From Micromonospora sp. U21 (GTDB lineage Bacteria > Actinomycetota > Actinomycetes > Mycobacteriales > Micromonosporaceae), in NCBI RefSeq assembly GCF_018070045.1, contig NZ_JAGPYK010000022.1, forward strand, positions 1-64,000: a stretch of DNA of 64,000 nt, written 5' to 3'. The notes beneath the pieces were generated by a model, which was not told where the DNA came from, made no database searches, and saw nothing but the letters and a program-made list of their open reading frames with translations. Made by a program: the position numbers and the translations under genes. Positions 26,824-34,484 of this stretch are shown in pieces. Numbering within the stretch: the stretch's first letter is position 1; each line of letters opens with the position of its first letter.

Positions 26824-27426
26824 ATGCGTCGCGCGTTCCTCGCGATCACCGGTCTGGCCGCCAGTACCACCGCGCTGGTGGTCCTCAAGGGCTCGCCGGG
26901 CACCACCCAGGTCGCCCAGGACCTGCCGGCCGCCCAGCCGGTCAACCCCACCCCGCAGGGTGCGGACCCGAGCGTCGCTCCGGCGGCGGCGGGCGACCCG
27001 GCGGGCGCGGCGCCGAAGCCGTCGGTGAGTGCCGGCGCGCCGGCGTCGCCCAAGCCGAGCAGGAGCACCGCCCGACCGTCCGGCACCCGCACCACCGCGA
27101 AGGCCCCCACCACGCCGCGGACCACCACCAAGGCGCCGCAGCCGACCACACGCCGGGTCACCGGCCCGGGCGTGGACAACGAGTACGGGTACGTGCAGGT
27201 GCAGATCGTGGTCTCCGGTAACCGGATCGTCGAGGCCATCTCGCTGTCGCTGCCCAGCGGGGGCGAGTCCGACATCCACAGCGGCGACGTCCGGGACAGG
27301 TACAACGGCACGGGCGGCGAGGTGGTGCAGAAGCAGAGCGCCAACCTCAACACCGTCTCCGGCGCCACCGAGACCAGCAACTCCTACAAGCAGTCGCTGC
27401 GGGGCGCGATCGAGCAGGCGTTCTGA
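26824..27426 (+). CDS. Exported FMN-binding domain protein (flavinylation target)
   Basis: The 200-residue protein starts MRRAFLAITGLAAST, a short hydrophobic signal or anchor with adjacent arginines that fits the Tat motif RRxFL. A Pro/Thr/Ala-rich linker covers residues about 35-115. The C-terminal FMN-binding domain has YGYVQVQIVVSGNRIVEAI and the flavinylation site NTVSGAT (Thr182), close to the ApbE consensus Dxx(S/T)GAT but with Asn in the first place. A covalently bound FMN would receive electrons outside the membrane. It follows the flavocytochrome by 11 nt with a GGAAGG site, and precedes the ApbE gene that should modify it. Confidence 0.9.
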   Translation: MRRAFLAITGLAASTTALVVLKGSPGTTQVAQDLPAAQPVNPTPQGADPSVAPAAAGDPAGAAPKPSVSAGAPASPKPSRSTARPSGTRTTAKAPTTPRTTTKAPQPTTRRVTGPGVDNEYGYVQVQIVVSGNRIVEAISLSLPSGGESDIHSGDVRDRYNGTGGEVVQKQSANLNTVSGATETSNSYKQSLRGAIEQAF

Positions 27427-27439
27427 CGTGCCGGCGGCG

Positions 27440-28198
27440 ATGACCCGACCCGGGCTGTGCCGGGTCGAGCAGATCATGGGTACGGCGATCACCCTGGATC
27501 TCGCCGACGACCTGGCGCCGGCGACCCTGCACGAGCTGGCGGATCAGGTCTTCACCTGGATGCGCGAGGTGGACGCCCGGTTCAGCACGTACCGGGCGGA
27601 CAGCGAGGTGTGCCGCTTCGACCGGGGCGAGGTGCTGCTCTCCGAGGCGTCGGCGGACCTGCGGTTCGTGCTGGAGGCCTCCGCCGACCTGTGGGGCGCC
27701 ACCGACGGGTTCTTCGACGCGTACGCCACCGGCCGGCTCGATCCGTGCGGGTTCGTCAAGGGCTGGGCGGCACAGGTCGCCTCGGACCGGCTGCTCGCGG
27801 CCGGCGCGCCGAACCACTGCGTGAACGCCGGCGGCGACGTGCGGGTGCGCGGCCGCTCCCCGTCCGGGGAGCCGTGGCGCATCGGCATCCGGCACCCGTG
27901 GGACCCGATGGCGACCTGCCTGGTGCTCGCCGGGACCGACCTGGCCGTGGCCACCTCCGGTGTCTACGAGCGGGGCCGGCACGTGCTGGACCCGCGCCGG
28001 GGCGCGCCGGCCGGTGGGCTGCGCTCGGTGACGGTGGTCGGCACCGACCTCGGGGTGGCCGACGCGTATGCCACGGCGGCGCTGGCCATGGGGGTCGCCG
28101 GCATCGGCTGGCTGGACCGGCTCGCCGACCACACCCACGCCGTCATCACCGACGACGCCTACCAGCTGCACTCCAGCGCGCTTCCGCTGACGGACTAG
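27440..28198 (+). CDS. apbE: FAD:protein FMN transferase (ApbE)
   Basis: The 252-residue enzyme transfers FMN from FAD to a Thr side chain of a partner protein. Family marks are IMGTAITLDLAD, the region REVDARFSTYRADSEV, the FAD-binding stretch GFVKGWAAQ, CVNAGGDVRVRG, and the metal-site region TSGVYERGRH and DAYATAALAMG. No signal peptide or lipobox is present, so it acts in the cytoplasm, unlike the lipoprotein ApbE enzymes of many bacteria. This fits a partner exported by Tat after folding. The ATG at 27440 is chosen; a GTG at 27428 is possible. It is the last gene of the operon. Confidence 0.93.
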   Translation: MTRPGLCRVEQIMGTAITLDLADDLAPATLHELADQVFTWMREVDARFSTYRADSEVCRFDRGEVLLSEASADLRFVLEASADLWGATDGFFDAYATGRLDPCGFVKGWAAQVASDRLLAAGAPNHCVNAGGDVRVRGRSPSGEPWRIGIRHPWDPMATCLVLAGTDLAVATSGVYERGRHVLDPRRGAPAGGLRSVTVVGTDLGVADAYATAALAMGVAGIGWLDRLADHTHAVITDDAYQLHSSALPLTD

Positions 28199-28206
28199 CG
28201 GAGGGG

Positions 28207-28275
28207 TCGGTGGGTGCCGGCGGGGCGGGAGCCGGTGGGGCGGGGCCGGCCGGGGCGGGAGCCCGACGGGCGGGT
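28207..28275. repeat. G/C-rich degenerate repeats after apbE
   Basis: Variants of GGTGCCGGCGGGGCGGGAGCC occur about three times in a row after the apbE stop. The 260-nt gap up to the convergent prim-pol gene shows no ORF with support. A weak terminator function is possible. Confidence 0.4.
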
Positions 28276-28458
28276 GCCGGCCCAGCGGTGCCGCCGGTGG
28301 CTGCGACGGGGCGGTTCGGTGCCGCCGGGATGAGACGCTCTGTCGTCCGTGGACATCATTCCCCCGCTCGTGGCGCGCGTTCGCGCCGTCCCCCTGTCAA
28401 CGAGGACCGGCGCCCCGGCGACGCTGTCGGCTGCCGGCTGGAATCGCTGCCGGCCGGT

Positions 28459-29139
28459 TCACATGCCCCGCCGGGGCAGCGGCAGGTGACCGGGGAGCAG
28501 GTCGGGGGCGAGTGTCACCCCGGTGGCGCGCAGGGCCTCGATCAACGTGTTCTGCACCAGGTAGGAATCCGGGAGCTGCCAGCGGGCCTGCTCCGGGGCG
28601 ACCGCCCAGCGGACCGTCCCCTCCGGCAGCCGGGTGGGCGGCGCCGGGATCCACGAGCCCGGCCCGTGCCGGACCACGTGGAAGCAGTGCTCCAGCTCCG
28701 GCCGGAGCGGATCGCCGGGGCGGACGAGGAACATCCAGCGCCCGGTGGGGGTGACCAGCACCGGCCCGCGTACGCCGGTGCCGGCCGGGTGGGTCTGCAC
28801 CGCGCCGAGCACCTGCCGGCCGAGGTGGGCCGGCACCTCCAGCACGTCGAAGGCCCGACCGGTGGGCAGCAGCACGCCGTGCGGGCGGCTCCGCCACCAG
28901 GTGGCGACCCGGGCCGGGTCGGCGCTGGCAGCCAGCTCCCAGTTCTCCAGTGCCGGGTGGCAGCCCACGGTGGGGCAGCCGGCCCGGCCGCAGACGAACC
29001 GGCTGCGGGCCAGACAGGCCCCCGGGGTCACCTCCCAGCCGTGCGCGGCGTACCGCACGGCGACCCGGCGCAGCCGGACCCGTTCCAACGGCGACAGTTC
29101 GGCGACGCGCGGTCCGACGTTCCCCCACATGTGTGCCAT
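28459..29139 (-). CDS. Bifunctional DNA primase/polymerase N-terminal (prim-pol-like) protein
   Basis: The 226-residue protein resembles the prim-pol N-terminal domain family of actinobacteria: AVRYAAHGWEVTPGAC, CGRAGCPTVGCHPA, ATWWRSRPHGVLLPTG and a C-terminal WAVAPEQARWQLPD. The Cys residues in FVCGRAGCPTVGC may bind zinc. In larger proteins this domain makes primers on plasmids and phages; the chromosomal stand-alone form has no proven activity, and I see no clear catalytic Asp pair. The ATG at 29139 is used; an ATG three codons later is possible. It is divergent from the XRE regulator, with palindromes between. Confidence 0.8.
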   Translation of the reverse strand: MAHMWGNVGPRVAELSPLERVRLRRVAVRYAAHGWEVTPGACLARSRFVCGRAGCPTVGCHPALENWELAASADPARVATWWRSRPHGVLLPTGRAFDVLEVPAHLGRQVLGAVQTHPAGTGVRGPVLVTPTGRWMFLVRPGDPLRPELEHCFHVVRHGPGSWIPAPPTRLPEGTVRWAVAPEQARWQLPDSYLVQNTLIEALRATGVTLAPDLLPGHLPLPRRGM

Positions 29140-29226
29140 CTCCCCTCATCGGGCCCGGCGAACGCCAGGTCGCATGTCGAGCACCGTCACTGCCGTAACC
29201 CACGATCGTTGAGGTTGACGAACGGC

Positions 29227-29243
29227 TCGTGCAACTTGCACGA
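29227..29243. promoter_or_regulatory. Perfect 17-bp palindrome (operator candidate)
   Basis: TCGTGCAA-C-TTGCACGA is a perfect inverted repeat about 140 nt before the XRE gene and 90 nt before the prim-pol gene. TTGCAC within it could also serve as a -35 box, with TGTACG about 18 nt later. Perfect symmetry of this length is unlikely by chance, so it is probably bound by a dimeric regulator, perhaps the adjacent XRE protein. Confidence 0.55.
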
Positions 29244-29271
29244 AAAGTACGAGGACTGGCTGTACGGCTGA

Positions 29272-29286
29272 CGCACAAGCTGTGCG
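29272..29286. promoter_or_regulatory. Second palindrome in the XRE/prim-pol gap
   Basis: CGCACA-AGC-TGTGCG is a perfect 6+6 inverted repeat 29 nt after the first palindrome. The TGTGCG/GTGCA cores are related but not identical to the first site. It may form a second operator half in the same control region. Confidence 0.4.
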
Positions 29287-29378
29287 ACCAGCGAAAACCT
29301 GAAGATGAACGAGGATCGCCGCACCCGCGGACATCGCCCTGGCCCGATGGCCGGGGCGGCAGGGGGAGGGATGGGGAG

Positions 29379-30608
29379 ATGGACGAGCTACCCATAGGGC
29401 GGCGAGTGGCCTACTGGCGGGGGCGACGCAAGATGTCGCAGCAGGTCTTCGCGGACCGGTTGGGCAAGTCGAAGAGCTGGGTGGACAAGGTCGAGCGCGG
29501 CGTCCGTCGGTTGGACAAGTTCTCGGTCCTCTACGAGATCGCCGACATCCTCCAGGTGGACGTGCAGCTGCTGATGGGCAAGGACCCGGAGCGGCGGACC
29601 GACGCGCTGAACTGCATCGACCAGGTCGAGGTGCAGGAGATCAGGGCGGCGCTGGAGCGGTACGACTCGATGAGCGCGTACTTCGACGCCGCGCCGTACC
29701 CGCCCCCGCTGGACGACATGCGCAAGGCCGTCAATCACGCCTGGCTCACCTACCAGTACGGCCGCTACGGGATGCTCACCCGGGCGCTGCCGAAGCTGCT
29801 GCGCGACGCTCAGGCGGCCGACGCCGGCTACGGCGGCGAGCAGGCCCCGGAGGCGGCACACCTGCTCGGGCAGGTCTACCAGATCGCCTCCTCGGTGCTG
29901 CGCAAGCTCGGCGAGTGCGAGCTGGCCTGGCTGGCCGCGGACCGCTCGATGGCGGTGGCCCAGCGGGCCGACGACCCGCTGCTGGCCGGCATCGCCACCA
30001 CCCGGGTGTGCAACGCGCTGGTCGCGATGGGCCGCGCCCGTCCGGCGCTGGAGCTGAATGTCACCATCGCCAACCGGCTCGCACCCGGCGGCGGCAACGA
30101 CGCCACTCCGGCCCGGCTCTCTGTCTACGGGATGCTGCTGCTCCAGGGCGCGATGGCCGCCTCCCGGATCGGTGACTCGGCCACCGTCGACGACCTCATC
30201 AACGGCGCCGAGGAGGCGGCCACGCTGCTCGGCGGCGACCACAACCACTACTGGACCTCGTTCGGGCCGACCAATGTGGAGCTGCACCGGGCCGCGGCCG
30301 CGGTGGAGCTGGGCGACGGGGGGCGGGCGGTGGAGGTGCACCAGCTGCGCATCGTGGAGCCCACCTTCAACGCGTTGCTGCCCGAGCGCCGGGCGCACCA
30401 CCTGCTCGACATCGCCCGCGGGTTCGCCCAGATCGGCGACGTCGCGAACGCTGGCGAGATGCTGCTGCGCGGCGACCGGCTCGCCCCGTCGGAGATCCGC
30501 TGCCGGCCGATCGCGCACGAGGTGATGTCGGACATCCTGCGTCGCACACGTGGTGCGCCGCCTTCTCCGGTAGCGGAGTTGGCTGAGCACATGGGAGTAG
30601 GGGTATGA
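29379..30608 (+). CDS. XRE-family regulator with helical repeat C-terminus
   Basis: The 409-residue protein starts with a Cro/CI-type helix-turn-helix (residues about 8-65: RVAYWRGRRKMSQQVFADRL, SKSWVDKVERGVRRLDKF). The remaining 340 residues are predicted all-helical with TPR-like pairs (LAWLAADRSMAVAQRADDPL, RRAHHLLDIARGFAQIGDVA). Such proteins are common in Streptomyces and Micromonospora and often affect development or secondary metabolism; the TPR part usually senses a peptide or partner. The ATG at 29379 follows a GGGGAG site. The flavoprotein gene follows after 16 nt, so they likely share a transcript. Confidence 0.88.
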   Translation: MDELPIGRRVAYWRGRRKMSQQVFADRLGKSKSWVDKVERGVRRLDKFSVLYEIADILQVDVQLLMGKDPERRTDALNCIDQVEVQEIRAALERYDSMSAYFDAAPYPPPLDDMRKAVNHAWLTYQYGRYGMLTRALPKLLRDAQAADAGYGGEQAPEAAHLLGQVYQIASSVLRKLGECELAWLAADRSMAVAQRADDPLLAGIATTRVCNALVAMGRARPALELNVTIANRLAPGGGNDATPARLSVYGMLLLQGAMAASRIGDSATVDDLINGAEEAATLLGGDHNHYWTSFGPTNVELHRAAAAVELGDGGRAVEVHQLRIVEPTFNALLPERRAHHLLDIARGFAQIGDVANAGEMLLRGDRLAPSEIRCRPIAHEVMSDILRRTRGAPPSPVAELAEHMGVGV

Positions 30609-30624
30609 GCGCGGAGCCGGTTTG

Positions 30625-31197
30625 ATGGCCGGTTCACAGCGCACCAGCGGGCACCGCGAGGTGCTCTATGTCATCGCCTGCGGTTCGCCGCTGGCCCGGC
30701 ACGTCGGCCGCCTGGTCGACCTGGCCCAGCAGGACGGCTGGGAGGTCTGCGTGGTCGCCACGCCCGACGGCGCCAAGTTCGTCGACAGGTCCGCCCTGAT
30801 CCGGCAGACGGGCCATCCGGTGCGGACGCACTACAAGAATCCCGGTGACCCGGACGTGCTGCCGCCAGCCGACGCCATGATCGTCTGTCCGGCCACCGTC
30901 AACACGGTCAACAAGTGGGCGGCCGGGATCGCCGACACCCTCGCGCTCGGCCTGCTGGTCGAGGCGCAGGGCAAGGGCGTCCCGATCGTGGCGGTGCCGT
31001 ACACCAACGCCGCGATGGCCGCCCACCCCGCGTTCCGGGCCGGGGTGGCGCGACTGGCCGAATGGGGGGTCACGGTGCTATTCGGTGATCACGTGGTCGC
31101 CCTGCACCCGCCGGGGACGGGCGAGCAGCACCTGCACGCGTTCCCCTGGCAGATGCCGCTGGCCGCACTGCTCGCCGGCTACCGCCGCGCCGCCTGA
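30625..31197 (+). CDS. Flavoprotein (PPC decarboxylase/HFCD fold)
   Basis: The 190-residue protein has the homo-oligomeric flavin-containing Cys decarboxylase fold: VIACGSPLARHVGRLV at the start, DAMIVCPATVNTVNKWAAGI with the conserved FMN-binding PATxNT motif, and VPYTNAAMAAHPAFRAGV. PPC decarboxylases and epidermin-type enzymes share this fold, but key catalytic positions of CoaC are not clearly present, so only flavin binding is certain. The ATG at 30625 is used. It follows the XRE regulator closely, a pairing I recall from other actinomycetes. Confidence 0.85.
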   Translation: MAGSQRTSGHREVLYVIACGSPLARHVGRLVDLAQQDGWEVCVVATPDGAKFVDRSALIRQTGHPVRTHYKNPGDPDVLPPADAMIVCPATVNTVNKWAAGIADTLALGLLVEAQGKGVPIVAVPYTNAAMAAHPAFRAGVARLAEWGVTVLFGDHVVALHPPGTGEQHLHAFPWQMPLAALLAGYRRAA

Positions 31198-31267
31198 CCG
31201 TCGGCGGGCGCGTCCGGCTCGCCGCCTGATCGTCGGGCGGGGGGCGTCCGGCTCGCCGCCTGACCGG
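31189..31267. repeat. Tandem copies of the flavoprotein gene end (stop codon included)
   Basis: The last codons plus stop (GCCGCCTGACCG) and the following ~20 nt are repeated at 31221 and, in part, at 31255, with units of 32-34 bp and shared CGTCCGGCTC. Each copy carries GCCGCCTGA. The same kind of duplication occurs after the RNB and DUF350 genes. Confidence 0.75.
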
Positions 31268-31324
31268 CGCGGCCGGGCCGGGCGTCGCCGCCCGACGGCC
31301 CGCGCGACGGTAAGCTGGCCCGCC

Positions 31325-32197
31325 GTGAGCGTATGCGGATCCACCCCCACGGTGATCGACGTGGTGGCCGAGCTGGAACGGCGCTACCCGCCGGTCTGGG
31401 CCGAGGAGTGGGACCGGGTGGGTCTGGTGCTCGGCGAGCCGACCGCCCCGGTCCACCGGGTGCTCTGCGTGGTCGACGTGGTGCCCGAGACGGTCGCCGA
31501 GGCGCTGGCCGCCGGCGTCGACATGATCGTTGCGCACCACCCGCTGCTGCTGCGCGGGGTCTCCTCGGTCGCCCCGACGACGTTCAAGGGGCGGATCGTC
31601 CATCAGCTGATCCGGGCCGGGGTGGCGCTCTACGTGGCGCACACCAACGCCGACGTGGCCTCCCCGGGCGTCTCCGATGCCCTCGCCGCCCGGTTCGGGC
31701 TGACCGGGTTACGCCCGCTGCACCGGCCCGCGCCCGGGTCGCCCGCGTACGGCGACGACCGGGGTGTCGGCCGGATCGGCGAGCTGCCCCGCCCGATGAC
31801 CCTCGCCGAGCTGACCCGGCATGCCGCCGCGGTGCTCCCCGTCACGTCGTGGGGAGTTCGCGCCGCGGGGGATCCCGGGCGTATGGTTCGTATCCTCGCC
31901 GTCAGCGGCGGGTCGGGGGACAGCTTCCTCGGCGCCGCGACCGCCGCCGGGGTGGACGCGTTCCTCACCGCCGACCTGCGGCACCACCCGGCCGGCGAGC
32001 ACCTCGCCGCCGATGGTCCCGCCCTGATCGACGCCGCCCACTGGGCGACCGAACGACCGTGGCTGGACGACCTGGCCGCCCTCCTGCGGGAGGCGCCGGG
32101 CGTCGAGACGCTGGTGTCCGACCTGGACACCGATCCGTGGACCGTGCACGCCGCCGCACCCGTTGTGGACGACAAGGAGCCCGACCATGAAGGCTGA
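31325..32197 (+). CDS. Nif3-like dinuclear metal centre protein
   Basis: The 290-residue protein belongs to the Nif3/YbgI (GTP cyclohydrolase I type 2-like) family, which forms hexameric rings with a two-metal site. Metal ligands are visible in DMIVAHHPLLLRG, HTNADVASPGVSDAL and the C-terminal TADLRHHPAGEHL with DAAHWATE. Its reaction in bacteria is unclear. GTG at 31325 gives the family start. It overlaps the zinc-ribbon gene by 11 nt. The trio Nif3, zinc ribbon and RNase H/phosphatase is conserved in actinobacteria, as I recall from M. tuberculosis. Confidence 0.93.
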   Translation: MSVCGSTPTVIDVVAELERRYPPVWAEEWDRVGLVLGEPTAPVHRVLCVVDVVPETVAEALAAGVDMIVAHHPLLLRGVSSVAPTTFKGRIVHQLIRAGVALYVAHTNADVASPGVSDALAARFGLTGLRPLHRPAPGSPAYGDDRGVGRIGELPRPMTLAELTRHAAAVLPVTSWGVRAAGDPGRMVRILAVSGGSGDSFLGAATAAGVDAFLTADLRHHPAGEHLAADGPALIDAAHWATERPWLDDLAALLREAPGVETLVSDLDTDPWTVHAAAPVVDDKEPDHEG

Positions 32198-32924
32198 CCC
32201 CCAGGTGCAGCGCCGCCTGCTCGACCTCCAGGCGATCGACACCAACCTCGCCCAGCTCGCCCACCGCCGGCGTTCGCTGCCCGAGCGGGCGGAGCTGGAG
32301 GCGCTGGCCCGGGAGCTGTCGTCGCTGGAGGATGAGCGGGTCCGCGCCCAGGTGGCGGTCGACGACCTGGACCGCGACATCGCCCGGCTGGAGAAGGACG
32401 TCGAGCAGGTCCGGGCCCGCAAGGAGAAGGACGAGAACCGGCTGGCCGCCGGCACCGGGCCGGCCCGGGAGCTGGAGGCGCTCCAGCACGAGCTGGTCTC
32501 TCTGAAGCGTCGCCAGGGCGACCTGGAGGACGCCGAGCTGGAGCTGATGGAGCAGCGGGAGACCGCGGAGAGCGTGCTGGACGGCGTCGAGCAGCGGCTG
32601 GCCGATACCCGGGAGAAGCGGGCCGCCACCGAGCAGCGCCGGGACGAGGCACTGGCCGAGATCGCCAAGGAGGAGGAGTTCAAGCGAGGGGCCCGTCAGC
32701 CACTCGCCGCCGATCTCCCGAGCGAGCTGGTGACCCTCTACGACAAGATCCGCCAGGACACCGGGCTGGGCGCCGCGCTGCTCACCGCGGGCCGCTGCGG
32801 CGGCTGCCGGTTGGAGCTCTCCGGCGCCGACCTGGCCCGGATCCGCAAGGCCGCCCCGGACGACGTGGTCCGCTGCGAGGACTGCCGGCGAATCATGGTC
32901 CGTACCAACGAGTCGGGCCTGTAG
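32187..32924 (+). CDS. Coiled-coil zinc-ribbon protein (C4-type)
   Basis: The 245-residue protein is a long antiparallel coiled coil (residues about 5-175, rich in Glu, Arg and Leu) ending in a zinc ribbon with two Cys pairs, CGGC and CEDC, about 35 residues apart. This is the YbgI/CT398-associated zinc-ribbon family, thought to bind nucleic acid or the transcription/flagellar machinery in other bacteria; no activity is proven. The ATG at 32187 lies inside the end of the Nif3 gene, so translation is coupled. It precedes the RNase H gene by 3 nt. Confidence 0.92.
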   Translation: MKADPQVQRRLLDLQAIDTNLAQLAHRRRSLPERAELEALARELSSLEDERVRAQVAVDDLDRDIARLEKDVEQVRARKEKDENRLAAGTGPARELEALQHELVSLKRRQGDLEDAELELMEQRETAESVLDGVEQRLADTREKRAATEQRRDEALAEIAKEEEFKRGARQPLAADLPSELVTLYDKIRQDTGLGAALLTAGRCGGCRLELSGADLARIRKAAPDDVVRCEDCRRIMVRTNESGL

Positions 32925-32927
32925 GTC

Positions 32928-34085
32928 GTGGCGCCGCGCGTGGTCGTCGTCGAGGCCGACGGCGGGTCCCGGGGCAACCCGGGTCCGGCCGGCTACGGCG
33001 CGGTGGTGCGCGACCCGGAGACCGGCGAGGTGCTCGCCGAGCGTTCCGAGTCGATCGGTACGGCGACCAACAACGTCGCCGAGTACCAGGGGCTGATCGC
33101 CGGGCTGACGGCCGCCGCCGAGCTGGGCGCCGCCGAGGTGGACGTCCGGATGGACTCCAAGCTGGTGGTCGAGCAGATGTGCGGCCGGTGGCAGATCAAG
33201 CATCCCGGCCTGCGACCGCTCGCCGCCCAGGCGGCCGGGCTGGTGGGCCGGTTCGCGGCGGTCCGGTTCGCCTGGATCCCCCGCGAGCAGAACCGGCACG
33301 CCGACGCGCTGGCCAACGCCGCGATGGACGCCGCCGCCGGCCGGCCCGCGCCGGCGCCGACCACCGCCGCGATCGACGCCGCCGCCGGCCGGCTCGCGGC
33401 GACGACCACCGGCAGCGACCCGGCGACCGCGCCGGCCTCCTGGGAGCCGCGTCCGAGCTTCACCGCCACCCGGTTGATCCTGGTCCGGCACGGCGAGACC
33501 GCCTACACCGAGCAGCGGCGCTACTCCGGCCGGGGCGACGTGCCGCTCTCCGAGCGCGGCCGGGCCCAGGCCCGGGCCACCGCTACCCGGGTGGCCGCGC
33601 TGGCCCCGTCCGTCGCGGCCGTGCTCAGCTCACCGCTGTCCCGGTGTACGCAGACCGCGGCGGCGATCGCCGGGGCGCTCGGTGGCGTGCCGGTACGCAC
33701 CGAGGACGACCTGATCGAGTGCGACTTCGGGGACTGGGAGGGGCGTACCTTCGCCGAGGTGCGCGCGCAGTGGCCGGGGGAGATGGACGCCTGGCTCGCC
33801 TCCCCCCGGATCGCCCCGCCGGGCGGTGAGTCGTTCACCCACGTGGCCGAGCGCTGTCACCGGGTGGTCGCCGGGCTGCTCAAGGCGTACCCCGGGGAGA
33901 CCGTCGTGGTCGTCTCGCACGTCTCGCCGATCAAGTTGGTGCTGCGGGACGCGCTCGCGGCCAGCGACGCCTTCCTGCACCGGCTCTTCCTGGACGCGGC
34001 CGGCATCTCGGTGCTCGACATGTGGCCCGACGGCGGCGTCGCGGTACGCACGGTCAACGACACCGCCCACCTCTCCGCTGGCTGA
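32928..34085 (+). CDS. Bifunctional RNase H type I / acid phosphatase (CobC-like)
   Basis: The 385-residue protein joins two enzymes. Residues 1-140 are RNase HI, which cuts RNA in RNA:DNA hybrids; the catalytic acids lie in VVEADGGSRGNPGPAGYG, NNVAEYQGLIAGL, VRMDSKLVVEQM and RHADALANAAMD. After an Ala/Thr-rich linker with a duplicated stretch (TAAIDAAAGR), residues about 180-385 form a histidine phosphatase with LVRHGETAY, a second Arg in SSPLSRCTQTA and His in VVVSHVSPIK, like alpha-ribazole phosphatase. M. tuberculosis Rv2228c has the same fusion. The GTG at 32928 is the start. Confidence 0.95.
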   Translation: MAPRVVVVEADGGSRGNPGPAGYGAVVRDPETGEVLAERSESIGTATNNVAEYQGLIAGLTAAAELGAAEVDVRMDSKLVVEQMCGRWQIKHPGLRPLAAQAAGLVGRFAAVRFAWIPREQNRHADALANAAMDAAAGRPAPAPTTAAIDAAAGRLAATTTGSDPATAPASWEPRPSFTATRLILVRHGETAYTEQRRYSGRGDVPLSERGRAQARATATRVAALAPSVAAVLSSPLSRCTQTAAAIAGALGGVPVRTEDDLIECDFGDWEGRTFAEVRAQWPGEMDAWLASPRIAPPGGESFTHVAERCHRVVAGLLKAYPGETVVVVSHVSPIKLVLRDALAASDAFLHRLFLDAAGISVLDMWPDGGVAVRTVNDTAHLSAG

Positions 34086-34170
34086 TCCGGCCGTACCTCC
34101 ACGCCCGACCGCCTGCGCCGTTCGGCGCATGCCGTCGGCCGCTCGGCGCAGCACCCTCCGCGCAGCGCAC

Positions 34171-34184
34171 GTGACAGCGGTCAC
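34171..34184. promoter_or_regulatory. Crp-like operator upstream of the monocarboxylate transporter
   Basis: GTGACAGCGGTCAC fits the Streptomyces Crp motif GTG(N)6GNCAC exactly and is flanked by CA. It lies 58 nt before the DUF3311 start, in a place suited to activation. Carbon-source transporters are typical Crp targets, which supports the call. Confidence 0.6.
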
Positions 34185-34241
34185 AGAGTCGTAGCCTCCG
34201 GCCGTTACATCGCGAGCCACGACTTCCCGGAGGTGTGTCAC

Positions 34242-34484
34242 ATGGCTGCACCGGAACCGGAGGCGCCCACCACGGCGCCGTCCAGGGCGAAGGACCACAG
34301 CCCCTGGAACTGGTTGCTCTTCATTCCCATCGTGGTGCCGCTGATCCCGGCCTTCTTCAACGGCGACTCGCCCCGGATCTTCGGTTTCCCGCGTTACTAC
34401 TGGCTTCAACTGGCCTGGATCCTTCTCGGCGTGGCCACCACCACGCTGGTCTACCAGATGACGAAGAAGCGGGGTGAGCGCTGA
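34242..34484 (+). CDS. DUF3311 small membrane subunit of the symporter
   Basis: The 80-residue protein has two membrane helices (LLFIPIVVPLIPAFF and LQLAWILLGVATTTLVYQMT) and a short basic tail, as in DUF3311 proteins. These are nearly always encoded before sodium:solute symporters of the MctP type and are thought to be an accessory subunit. ATG 34242 follows a GGAGG site. Its stop overlaps the symporter start (TGATG), so the two are coupled. Confidence 0.9.
   Translation: MAAPEPEAPTTAPSRAKDHSPWNWLLFIPIVVPLIPAFFNGDSPRIFGFPRYYWLQLAWILLGVATTTLVYQMTKKRGER

Noticed and set aside
30625..31197. Assignment of the flavoprotein as phosphopantothenoylcysteine decarboxylase (CoaC)
   Set aside because: The FMN-binding fold is clear, but I cannot see the full CoaC active-site set, and the gene is not with CoaB.
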